Below, one piece after another: positions 1-6,541 of a stretch of 30,968 bases of DNA (its first letter is position 1; each line of letters starts with the position of its first letter). The translations under genes and the position numbers were made by a program. The notes beneath the pieces were generated by a model. The model was not told the DNA's origin and did no database searches. It was given only the letters and a program-made list of their open reading frames with translations. This DNA is from a virus: positions 1 to 30,968 of IMG/VR virus record IMGVR_UViG_3300045006_000106; one strand, 5' to 3'.

Positions 1-2
1 TT

Positions 3-788
3 AAGAATCAGCACTTCGATAGATATTATCACCATTCTACAGTTGATGATAATATGTTTGTGCAAGACTCATATATTAAAAAGTTGGACGCACTCGAAGA
101 AATTGATGTTGACCTTTATAGAGTAGCACGTCTTGGTAGGTTTGGGGCGATTGGAACTAAAGTGCTACCACAGATAAAAATCCTACCTTATCAGGAAGCT
201 ATGAGAAAAATTACCAGCAAACAGTTATATATAAAGAGAATTGGTATGGACTTTGGATTTTCAACAAGTTATAATGCTGTTGTGGAAATGTGGATAGATA
301 ATACAGATGAATACGCACAGGACCTTTACATTGTTTGGGAATACTATAAAAACCAGATGACAGATAATAGAACTGTAATTGACCTGAAAGGATTGCGAAG
401 CTCTGGAGACTTAATATTCGCTGATGGTGCTGAACCGAAGACTATTGCTTATTTCCAGCAAGAGGGATTTAATATAGTTGCTGCTTCTGAGGCAAAGTCA
501 AAAGGTGCAAGAGTTCAGAATACTAAAAAAGTTAAAAGGTTCAGGAATATTTTTATTGCTGATAATTGTATAAACTGTATTAATGAGCTGGAAGACTTGA
601 CAATAAAGCTTGACTCTAATACTGGAGATGAAATACCTGGAGAGTTTAATATAGACCCTCATACGTTTTCAGCTATTTGGTATGGGTTAGAAGGTTATGA
701 AGTTGCTGATATTAAGGAAGCTCTTTTAGATGAACACTCTATATTTAAACTGAATGAGGTTGACTTTACTGGCAACTACTTATGGTAG
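3..788 (+). CDS. Terminase large subunit, C-terminal nuclease part (5' truncated by window)
   Basis: The reading frame is open from the window edge, so the gene begins upstream and only its C-terminal part is present. The first residues (YYHHSTVDDN, then a segment ending LYRVARLGRFG) match the linker that follows the ATPase domain in PBSX-type large terminases. The rest looks like the RNase H-fold nuclease that cuts concatemeric DNA during packaging. Its candidate metal-binding acidic residues are the Asp in MDFGFS, the Asp in IFADGAEPK, and a late Asp in the DPHTFSAIWYGLE segment, which stands where many relatives have a DHxxDAxRY-type motif. The stop is TAG. The location just upstream of the portal gene is the usual head-packaging order. 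The small terminase and ATPase half should lie to the left of the window. Confidence 0.88.
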   Translation, partial: KNQHFDRYYHHSTVDDNMFVQDSYIKKLDALEEIDVDLYRVARLGRFGAIGTKVLPQIKILPYQEAMRKITSKQLYIKRIGMDFGFSTSYNAVVEMWIDNTDEYAQDLYIVWEYYKNQMTDNRTVIDLKGLRSSGDLIFADGAEPKTIAYFQQEGFNIVAASEAKSKGARVQNTKKVKRFRNIFIADNCINCINELEDLTIKLDSNTGDEIPGEFNIDPHTFSAIWYGLEGYEVADIKEALLDEHSIFKLNEVDFTGNYLW

Positions 789-869
789 CAAAACATAATT
801 GTAAATAATACAAATCTTAGTGATTTCCACAGACGATTTTACGGATACCAGGTAAAGTCCTGGCAGTGA
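789..869 (+). other. In-frame extension after the terminase TAG (readthrough or relict coding segment)
   Basis: After the terminase TAG (786-788) the same frame stays open for 26 codons to a TGA at 867-869. Its second half, SDFHRRFYGYQVKSWQ, looks protein-like rather than random AT-rich translation. There is no ATG, GTG or TTG in this frame, so it would be translated only by TAG readthrough or from a non-standard start. The TGA overlaps a GTG that opens the next short frame. A perfect hairpin, CCAGG/CCTGG at 848-863 with a 6-base loop, lies inside. It could be a readthrough extension, a decayed small gene, or a structured RNA. Confidence 0.25.
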
Positions 870-979
870 AAAAGTGGAACCAGTGGGCGCTACACGTAAA
901 ACAAGCAACTAAGAGAAAAACCGTTAATAATAATAATAAAACGTGGAAAATGGGAGTAAATGACAATGGTGCCAAATAA
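866..979 (+). CDS. Possible small basic protein (37 aa)
   Basis: A GTG at 866 overlaps the preceding TGA and opens a 37-codon frame with a Trp- and Lys-rich product (begins KKWNQWALHVKQATKRK after the start). The ribosome site is weak: an AGGT lies about 12 bases upstream. The end overlaps the next small gene by 14 bases. The composition is unlike the surrounding AT-rich spacer, which favours real coding, but the length is too short for certainty. The two adjacent fragments (789-869 and this one) would form one continuous product through a -1 shift near 866. No function can be assigned. Confidence 0.3.
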   Translation: MKKWNQWALHVKQATKRKTVNNNNKTWKMGVNDNGAK

Positions 980-1112
980 TAAAATTATAGCAGGACTCAT
1001 ACTTTTAATAGTTGTAGTTTTAGCTGGACAAATTGACCATAATGCTTTGCTCCCGCTTAAATTAAAGTATCACAGTAAGAAGCAAAATAATTTCTTCTAT
1101 TACGGAGTTTAA
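966..1112 (+). CDS. Small single-span membrane protein (48 aa)
   Basis: This short frame encodes one clear hydrophobic segment (IIAGLILLIVVVLAGQI, about residues 6-22) and a basic, aromatic C-terminal tail. I chose ATG 966 rather than the in-frame ATG 960, because the GGGAG at 952-956 is only 3 bases from 960 but 9 from 966. The stop is three bases before the next gene's ATG, so the two are probably co-translated. The family is not recognised. Small membrane proteins near terminase genes vary in role (holin-like, superinfection exclusion), and nothing here separates those options. Confidence 0.55.
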   Translation: MVPNNKIIAGLILLIVVVLAGQIDHNALLPLKLKYHSKKQNNFFYYGV

Positions 1113-1115
1113 ATA

Positions 1116-1319
1116 ATGCATAGCACAAAAGAAGAGCTAATTGAACAATATGGATTTGATGAAGCAACTGCAGATTTACTGTATTTTGCGTTTAATACAG
1201 GTGAAAGCCCAAGTAAATTATTAATAGAAGCTCATGAATTATCAAGGTCTGCATGCTTAACTCATAGAGAGTCTTGTAATAAAATAGTTGAAAAATATGA
1301 AGCGCTCTATAAAAGGTAA
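1116..1319 (+). CDS. Hypothetical protein, 67 aa
   Basis: A small, probably helical protein of unknown function, with three cysteines in its second half. It has a GGAG (1104-1107) eight bases before the ATG and starts three bases after the upstream small membrane protein. The internal segment from EELIEQYGF to TADLLYFAF suggests a compact helical or UBA-like fold, but this is a guess. It is the last gene before a terminator-rich intergenic element, so it probably closes the terminase transcription unit. Confidence 0.6.
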   Translation: MHSTKEELIEQYGFDEATADLLYFAFNTGESPSKLLIEAHELSRSACLTHRESCNKIVEKYEALYKR

Positions 1320-1399
1320 TAAAATCAAGACTAAAATCATATAAATAAGCTTAAAAACGAGCTTTATATTAAAAATAAGATGAAAACTTAAAAATTCAC

Positions 1400-1434
1400 A
1401 CCCCTACAATCAGCCATATGGGTTTTCTTTTTAC
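1400..1434 (+). terminator. Probable intrinsic terminator (copy 1, imperfect stem)
   Basis: An ACCC (1400-1403) can pair with GGGT (1420-1423), with an inner TA/TA pairing and one mismatch pair, followed by TTTTCTTTTT. The equivalent site in the second copy (20403) has a perfect 9-bp stem, which supports a terminator role here despite the weaker stem. It would end transcription from the terminase and small genes. Confidence 0.6.
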
Positions 1435-1466
1435 TCTTAATATAAATACCCACCTTAAAATAGGCT

Positions 1467-1492
1467 AAAACGTGGGCGATTTCACGTTTTTT
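1467..1492 (+). terminator. Second terminator-like hairpin upstream of portal gene
   Basis: AAAACGTG (1467-1474) pairs perfectly with CACGTTTT (1483-1490) around an 8-base loop and runs into a T tract. This lies inside the variable core of the 128-bp element, and copy 2 lacks the stem. It is only about 40 bases from the portal start, so it could attenuate readthrough into the head genes, or be an operator instead. Confidence 0.5.
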
Positions 1493-1531
1493 GCATAAAG
1501 TCAAGGTAAACACATCAATATGGAGGTTAAA

Positions 1532-3613
1532 ATGGCACTATTTGGACGTAAAAATAAAAAAGAAGAAGCTATAGAGTATAATGAAAAAGTTGCGGCTGAA
1601 TTTGCCAGAGACCAGAAACCGAATTTAATGGAGGCAGAATTTGCTATTAAAGATGGTTTGTATGTTGATGGCGTTAATGGTTTTACTGCTCCAAACTTTA
1701 CACCAAACACTGTAGATGAAATGCTGATTGATGAGGATATATCAAGCGCGTTAGTTTCAAGAAGATATGGTTTGTTGAAGAGGGATTGGACTATAAAAGC
1801 AGTAAATGCACTTGATGATGTTACTGTAGTTAAAAACTTGCTAAAAGATGTAAATATTCCTTTAGCTGTTGAAAATATATTTGAAGCACAGTATTATGGA
1901 TATTGTGCCATAGAAATTATGTGGGATATAGAAAACCAGACAATCAAGGAACTTAAAAAGAAACCTTGGTGGTGGTTTAAATACAATAGAAAAGATGGTT
2001 GGAAATTTGATACAAAACCTGTGCCTGAAAGAAAGTTTTTATTCCCAGTTTATCAAGGAACTATAGACGCACCATTAGGAAAGTCTATATTGGAGCCTTT
2101 AAATACTGTATTTGCATTGAAAAATACCACAGCAGAAACTTGGGGAAAATTTCTTAAGAAGTATGGTATGCCATGGATAATATATAATTATGATGGCAAT
2201 ATGATGAAGGATGCAAAGAAAAAAGAAGAACTTAGGGCAACATTAAAAGTTCTTAGGTCAGCAATAGAAAATTTAACTATTGCGCTCCCGAAACAACCAG
2301 GAGCCACTACAGATGATACTTTGAAATTCCAAGATATGTCAAAACTTGGTTCTGAAGTATATGAAAAGCTAGCTATGTTCTGTGAAAAGAAAATATCAAG
2401 AAGTATACTTGGTGGAACTTTGACTCAGGACGTAACAGAAAAAGGAACGTATGCTGCAGCTAAAGTTCATGCAGACGTAAAAGAGGAATTTGTTTTTTAT
2501 GATAGCCTTTTTATAAGGGAGGCATTCCAGCCACTAATAAATTGGCTTGGTGAATTGCATGGATTTGATGGTAAAAATTATTATCTTGCTTTTGAAGATA
2601 TTGATACAGACCCATTAAAAAAGAACCAGGCAGAAAGAGATGTTTTACTTTCTGGAATGGGAGTTAATTTCTCTGTAAAATATTATGCAGAGACATATGG
2701 AATACCTGAGTCAGAAATAACTGTAGTAGATAAAAATATGTCTAATGCTGAAAATGTAAAAAAGATAACAAGAAAAAACCCGTCAACAGCAGGGGAAAAT
2801 GTTGGTACCACTTCTGTTGCAGATACTCAGAAAAACGGTACTCCGAGTTCGTTTTCTGAGTTCGCACAGGAGATTTTAATAGATGAGGAAGACAATGATT
2901 TTTGGGAACAGTTTGATAGCAAGATGGAAGCACTTAATCTTGATGACTGGATTGAGAATGACTTTGGCAAATCAAATGACAAAAACACTGTAGTTTATGC
3001 GTTAATGTTTGCCACAGCAGTTTATGGATTTTTAAATGCAAATAATATAAAAGTAGTTACAAAATTAAGTACAGATAAAGTAAGTTTTGTAAGTGGTATA
3101 ATAAATGAGGTTCCTTCCATATTTGATAAGTTAGAAGAAATAGAAGCAATAGCAGAAAAAGCTTATAATAATTTCTATACTCAACTTACAATGAGAGCTG
3201 GTACATTGGAAAAAGAAGAATTGCTTTTAGGTGGTTATATAGGCGAAAATCCTTATAACTTAAGAGCAATAGTAGATACAAGTGCAAATATCGCTTACAA
3301 TAAAGCAAGATATGATGCGCAGATAGAAGTAATAGAAGAAAGACCAATATGGTTTTTAGATGTTACAATGGATGACAGAACTTCAAGAATATGTCAGTTG
3401 TTATATGGATTAGCATTTGAAGCTACTGACCCTATTTGGAGTACAATTTACCCACCAAACCATACTTACTGTAGAACAAGAGTTATTGCAATGTCAAGAG
3501 CAAGAGCTAAAGAGCTTGGAATAAAAATTGCAAACACAGAAGTAATAACAAACGCTGAATATTATAAAAAGTGGGTAACAAGTTCTTTTGCAACTAACTT
3601 ATCGGTGAATTAA
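1532..3613 (+). CDS. Portal protein (DUF935/Mu gp29-like) fused to MuF-type minor head protein
   Basis: The 693-residue product forms the dodecameric portal at the capsid vertex and, from its C-terminal part, probably supplies a minor head or injected protein. Residues about 30-440 match Mu-like DUF935 portals: the WWWFKYN region, AETWGKFLKKYGMPW, LGGTLTQDV followed by KGTYAAAKVHADV, and the FEDIDTDPLKK segment. The last ~90 residues match the Mu gpF/SPP1 gp7 domain: DVTMDDRTSRICQLLYG near residue 610 and PPNHTYCRTR near 645. In Mu these are two adjacent genes, so this is a fusion or unsplit form. I chose ATG 1532 because the GGAGG (1522-1526) overlaps the upstream in-frame ATG 1520 and is ideally spaced for 1532. 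It begins the Mu-like head operon. Confidence 0.88.
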   Translation: MALFGRKNKKEEAIEYNEKVAAEFARDQKPNLMEAEFAIKDGLYVDGVNGFTAPNFTPNTVDEMLIDEDISSALVSRRYGLLKRDWTIKAVNALDDVTVVKNLLKDVNIPLAVENIFEAQYYGYCAIEIMWDIENQTIKELKKKPWWWFKYNRKDGWKFDTKPVPERKFLFPVYQGTIDAPLGKSILEPLNTVFALKNTTAETWGKFLKKYGMPWIIYNYDGNMMKDAKKKEELRATLKVLRSAIENLTIALPKQPGATTDDTLKFQDMSKLGSEVYEKLAMFCEKKISRSILGGTLTQDVTEKGTYAAAKVHADVKEEFVFYDSLFIREAFQPLINWLGELHGFDGKNYYLAFEDIDTDPLKKNQAERDVLLSGMGVNFSVKYYAETYGIPESEITVVDKNMSNAENVKKITRKNPSTAGENVGTTSVADTQKNGTPSSFSEFAQEILIDEEDNDFWEQFDSKMEALNLDDWIENDFGKSNDKNTVVYALMFATAVYGFLNANNIKVVTKLSTDKVSFVSGIINEVPSIFDKLEEIEAIAEKAYNNFYTQLTMRAGTLEKEELLLGGYIGENPYNLRAIVDTSANIAYNKARYDAQIEVIEERPIWFLDVTMDDRTSRICQLLYGLAFEATDPIWSTIYPPNHTYCRTRVIAMSRARAKELGIKIANTEVITNAEYYKKWVTSSFATNLSVN

Positions 3614-3614
3614 A

Positions 3615-4091
3615 ATGGCTATCCGTAAGAAATATGGAGAAGCTACATTACAAGTAGGTTATTTAGTTGATTTGTCAAAGTTCAATGTAAAAATGGAAGA
3701 ACTTAAAAAGAACGCAAAATCAACTGGACCAATAATGCAAGGTATAGGGCAGGTAATGAAAAGAGAAGCACTTAAATGTTTTGATAATGAGGAAAGTCCA
3801 GATGGTGTTAAATGGCAACAATTAAGTTTTGAAAGGCTTAAAAGAAAACCACCAGGACTTAAGATATTAGAAGAACATGGAACTCTTAGAAATTCATTGC
3901 ACTCAAGAAGTACAAATACTTCTGCTTGGCTTGAAAGTGATTGTGGTTATGCTGAAGCCCATAATAACGGAAATGAAAATTTACCACAAAGACAATTTGC
4001 AGCAATAACCAAAATGGATAAAATTTTGTTTAAAGATAAAGTAAAAACAGGGTTAATAAGAAGAGATTTACTTGAAGAGGAAGGTGAATAA
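3615..4091 (+). CDS. Phage virion morphogenesis protein (Mu gpG-like)
   Basis: The 158-residue protein has the layout of the Mu gpG/Phage_tail_S family. It shows a SPDGVKWQQL segment, a basic KRKPPG with KIL, then a GTLRNSLHSR segment, a YAEAHNNG motif and a late LPQRQF. Members act in head-tail joining or tail completion. The start is one base after the portal stop, with GGTGA just upstream, so translation is coupled. Its position between the portal/MuF gene and the protease gene is the same as in Mu-like genomes, which supports the call independently of the motifs. Confidence 0.78.
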   Translation: MAIRKKYGEATLQVGYLVDLSKFNVKMEELKKNAKSTGPIMQGIGQVMKREALKCFDNEESPDGVKWQQLSFERLKRKPPGLKILEEHGTLRNSLHSRSTNTSAWLESDCGYAEAHNNGNENLPQRQFAAITKMDKILFKDKVKTGLIRRDLLEEEGE

Positions 4092-4092
4092 A

Positions 4093-5052
4093 TTGCTAAA
4101 GAAATTTTTTAAATGTGGAGACTACGGTGCTAAGGGAAACTGGACACCTGAAAAAGTAGAAGCAGCATTTAGCGAAAATACTGTAATACCACTTATTTAT
4201 GGTCATGTAGGTGATTATAAAACTTTGGGAATACCAAGAACAGCTATACCTTCTGGTGGTACTGTTGAATACAAAGGAATTACAGATGAGGGATTTGTGC
4301 TTGGTGAATTTACTTACAACGTGGTTACTGAAGAAGCTGTAATAAATAGACTATATACTGACTTTTCAGCAGGTTTTACAGCAGACGGAAAAGCAGACCA
4401 TGTTGCACTTTTAGGATATGCTCCACCTCATATAAAAGATTTGGATAAGGCTTTTTCACAAGATAGTGCAGAACTAACTTATACATACATAGAATATTCA
4501 GAAGGAGGTAAACAAATGACGTTAGCAGAAATATTAGCAGCTTTAAATGGTATGTCTCTTGCAGATAAACTTGAAGTAATTAAAGCTCTAAAAGGAAGTT
4601 TTTCAGATGCTGAGAAAGACGCAGCAAGAACTATAGCTTGGGAATTTGCCGAGTTTACCGGAGCAAAACCAGTTATAACAGTTGCAGAAACAGAGGCAGA
4701 AAAGAAATTAAAAGCAGATTTAGCAGAAAGTAGAAAGCAGATAGCCGAATTTGCAGCTACTGAAAAGAAAACAAAAGTTGATTCTTTTGTAGCTGAATTA
4801 ATGAGTTCAGCAAAAATACCAAAAGCTGTAGAAGCAAAGGTAAAAGAGTTTGCTGAGTCTATATTTGATAACCCTGTAATAGAGTTTTCAGATGATAGAA
4901 AAGTAAGTCCTATGGAATTGTTTAAAGGTATTTTTAATGAAATGCCAGCAATAATTCAGGCAGGCGAATTTGCAGCAGAACCTGGAAGTGAATTTACAGA
5001 AGAAGACCCATACACAGCTGCAGCAAAAGCATATGCTGAGAAAAATAAATAA
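4093..5052 (+). CDS. Head maturation protease with C-terminal scaffold (Mu gpI-like)
   Basis: This is the prohead protease, with a scaffold region as its C-terminal half. I chose TTG 4093, not the in-frame TTG 4072, because AGGAAGGTGA (4078-4087) is well placed for 4093. The N-terminal ~130 residues carry a candidate catalytic His in GHVGDYKTLGIPRTA (about residue 38) and a candidate Ser in FSAGF (about residues 90-94), as expected for Mu gpI-like proteases; these residues are inferred from position. From residue 142 the sequence becomes helical, Ala/Glu/Lys-rich and coiled-coil-like, typical of scaffolds. A strong internal ribosome site and in-frame ATG at 4516 indicate that the scaffold is also made alone. 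It lies directly upstream of the decoration and capsid genes. Confidence 0.78.
   Translation: MLKKFFKCGDYGAKGNWTPEKVEAAFSENTVIPLIYGHVGDYKTLGIPRTAIPSGGTVEYKGITDEGFVLGEFTYNVVTEEAVINRLYTDFSAGFTADGKADHVALLGYAPPHIKDLDKAFSQDSAELTYTYIEYSEGGKQMTLAEILAALNGMSLADKLEVIKALKGSFSDAEKDAARTIAWEFAEFTGAKPVITVAETEAEKKLKADLAESRKQIAEFAATEKKTKVDSFVAELMSSAKIPKAVEAKVKEFAESIFDNPVIEFSDDRKVSPMELFKGIFNEMPAIIQAGEFAAEPGSEFTEEDPYTAAAKAYAEKNK
4503..4508 (+). promoter_or_regulatory. Internal ribosome binding site for the scaffold
   Basis: A perfect AGGAGG stands seven bases before an in-frame ATG (4516) in the middle of the protease gene. Such a site inside a coding region, exactly at the protease-scaffold domain border, is strong evidence for a second translation start. 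Confidence 0.75.
4516..5052 (+). CDS. Nested scaffold protein (in-frame internal start)
   Basis: Translation from the internal ATG would give a 178-residue protein identical to the C-terminal part of the protease. It begins MTLAEILAALNGMS and is rich in Ala, Glu and Lys with long predicted helices, such as ETEAEKKLKADLAESRKQ, typical of capsid scaffolds that are digested or expelled in maturation. The layout is the same logic as lambda C/Nu3 and Mu I/Z, where a separate in-frame start makes the scaffold in excess over the protease. The perfect AGGAGG and good spacing are direct evidence; actual expression is inferred. Confidence 0.7.
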   Translation: MTLAEILAALNGMSLADKLEVIKALKGSFSDAEKDAARTIAWEFAEFTGAKPVITVAETEAEKKLKADLAESRKQIAEFAATEKKTKVDSFVAELMSSAKIPKAVEAKVKEFAESIFDNPVIEFSDDRKVSPMELFKGIFNEMPAIIQAGEFAAEPGSEFTEEDPYTAAAKAYAEKNK

Positions 5053-5067
5053 GGAGGAATAAATTAA

Positions 5068-5454
5068 ATGGCAGATAAATATTGGAGTTCAAAAACTGAC
5101 TATGGAAAAGATGAGTTATTCGTGAATGTAGAAGGCCAGAGGTCAGCATACTATGTGCTTACGGCTGACGCTTCAGCTGGTCAGGTACTCGAAAGAGATA
5201 ATACAAATCAGAAGGTTTTAGCTTTAGCTGCAGGCGATGCTTTTGGTATACTTGAGCATGATGGAAAAGCTGGGGACAGGGTGAGAGTAAGAATAAGAGG
5301 AGAAGTTATAGAGTCAAAACTTATAGGGCTTAAGGGTAATGCAGCAGCAGGAGCAGCTACTACAATTGCTGTATGGAAAAATACGCAGGCTCTTCAGGAT
5401 AAAGGAATATTTATGGCAACTCTTGCAAAAGATTATACTCAGGCTTCAATATAA
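5068..5454 (+). CDS. Probable head decoration protein
   Basis: The 128-residue protein lies between the protease/scaffold and the major capsid genes, where lambda gpD-like or Mu gp33-like decoration proteins are found. The sequence is beta-rich, with small-residue stretches (ADASAGQVL, KGNAAAGAATTIAVW) and a VRVRIRGEV strand, as in the small beta-tulip or DUF2190-like proteins that trim capsids. The ribosome site AAGGAGG is strong, consistent with a protein needed in hundreds of copies. The assignment is mostly from position and general composition. Confidence 0.6.
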   Translation: MADKYWSSKTDYGKDELFVNVEGQRSAYYVLTADASAGQVLERDNTNQKVLALAAGDAFGILEHDGKAGDRVRVRIRGEVIESKLIGLKGNAAAGAATTIAVWKNTQALQDKGIFMATLAKDYTQASI

Positions 5455-5479
5455 TAAATAATAAGGAGGTAGTAAATAA

Positions 5480-6475
5480 ATGGCACTTTCAAAATCGTGT
5501 TTAACATACATGGGAATAATCGCTACAATGACACCTTATGGTGTTGATGATACGTATTCCAAACTATTTAAAGGTAAACCGCTTGGACCAGCAGCAAATG
5601 TGTACATAGACTACACAACTGTTGCAAAGAAAAAACAGGTTGGAGATTATGTAAAAAGAGAAGAAACAGGTACTAAGGGGAAACTTCAGAGAGGTTCTTA
5701 TTCAGACTTCCAGTTTGAACCGCCTGTAATAGTATCAAGACAGTCATTTGACCCATCTGATTTGCTAAAAGTAAAAGCTGGTGAAATGATATACTTTAAC
5801 GGAACATCAAGAAAAGCAGAAGATTCTTATGTTGAAGATACTCTGCAGGAAATAAAAAATGCAATAGCTATGAGACAGGAAAATGCAAATTATCAGGTAG
5901 CTATGACTGGTAAGTTTTATGACTCAGAAGGTGCTCTTGTTAAAGACTACGGACTTGATGCCGCAACTGCTAAAACATGGGATGCAACCCACCCATTCCT
6001 TGAGATAATGAGACAGGAACTTTTCAGGTTCAGACTTAACAACGGAAAAAATCCTGATGTTATAAAGATTGGAACAACAATAATCGAGCACTTGATGAAA
6101 GATACTGTATTTACTGACCAGGTCTATAAACTTGGACTTGCTAAATTAACTACAGATAATGCTGAGTTTGTTATAGCAAATGTGTTCGGTAAAAACCTTG
6201 AAATGCATACTACAGTTACTATGGTAGATGATGGCGTTTCTGTTGCTGATGCTGGAATGTACGTTCATATGTACAATACAGACAGATTGCATAAGTCTTG
6301 GGCAGGTCTTACGTATGTAAATGGTGAAGACATTGAGATAGTAAGAACAGACTTGCTTGTAAGAACTTTTGTTGACCCTAAAGCAAAGACAAAAGAAATA
6401 ATTGGAGAGTCAGCTTATGCTCCAGTTCTATCAGACAAAAATGCAATACAGAGAACGGTAATAACAAAAGCTTAG
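5480..6475 (+). CDS. Major capsid protein (lambda gpE/Phage_cap_E type)
   Basis: The 331-residue protein has the size and layout of gpE-type HK97-fold major capsid proteins. It has a long N-terminal beta region with DYVKREETGTKGKLQRGSY, an E-loop-like stretch, a central ATHPFLEIMRQELFRFR helix, DVIKIGTTIIEHLM, and a late conserved strand region, KSWAGLTYVNGEDIEIVRT, near the end. It is preceded by AAGGAGG and followed by a clear terminator, as expected for the most abundant virion protein. It is probably not cleaved at a long delta domain, because scaffold is encoded separately upstream. Confidence 0.82.
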   Translation: MALSKSCLTYMGIIATMTPYGVDDTYSKLFKGKPLGPAANVYIDYTTVAKKKQVGDYVKREETGTKGKLQRGSYSDFQFEPPVIVSRQSFDPSDLLKVKAGEMIYFNGTSRKAEDSYVEDTLQEIKNAIAMRQENANYQVAMTGKFYDSEGALVKDYGLDAATAKTWDATHPFLEIMRQELFRFRLNNGKNPDVIKIGTTIIEHLMKDTVFTDQVYKLGLAKLTTDNAEFVIANVFGKNLEMHTTVTMVDDGVSVADAGMYVHMYNTDRLHKSWAGLTYVNGEDIEIVRTDLLVRTFVDPKAKTKEIIGESAYAPVLSDKNAIQRTVITKA

Positions 6476-6492
6476 TATTACTTATAAATAAC

Positions 6493-6527
6493 AGCGCTCT
6501 TCAATTTATTGTTGAGCGCTTTTCTTC
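6493..6527 (+). terminator. Intrinsic terminator after major capsid gene
   Basis: AGCGCTC (6493-6499) pairs with GAGCGCT (6514-6520), with an inner CAA/TTG pair and a TTTA loop, followed by TTTCTTCT. It sits between the capsid stop and the fibre ribosome site (AGGAGG 6531-6536). It would cap the head operon and lower expression of the fibre relative to capsid. Confidence 0.8.
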
Positions 6528-6541
6528 TAAAGGAGGTTTTT

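Larger units (their letters stand above)
1383..1510 (+). repeat. 128-bp intergenic element, copy 1
   Basis: This block aligns without gaps to 20386-20513, and both are exactly 128 bp. The conserved parts are AAAACTTAAAAATTCACACCC, a hairpin, GGGTTTTCTTTTT, TTAATATAAATA, ACCTTAAAATAG, and a final TTTTTT-CATAAAGT-AAGGTAAA. The 23 bases before the TTTTTT differ strongly between copies. An inverted ACCTT (1452-1456) and AAGGT (1503-1507) bracket a 56-bp core. Both copies stand at the end of a gene cluster and before a major transcription unit, so a combined terminator and promoter, or a replication or packaging signal, is plausible. Confidence 0.8.

Noticed and set aside
848-900. tRNA or group I intron remnant after the terminase gene
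   Set aside because: Only one 5-bp hairpin forms; there is no cloverleaf, no T-arm motif and no intron core that I can see.
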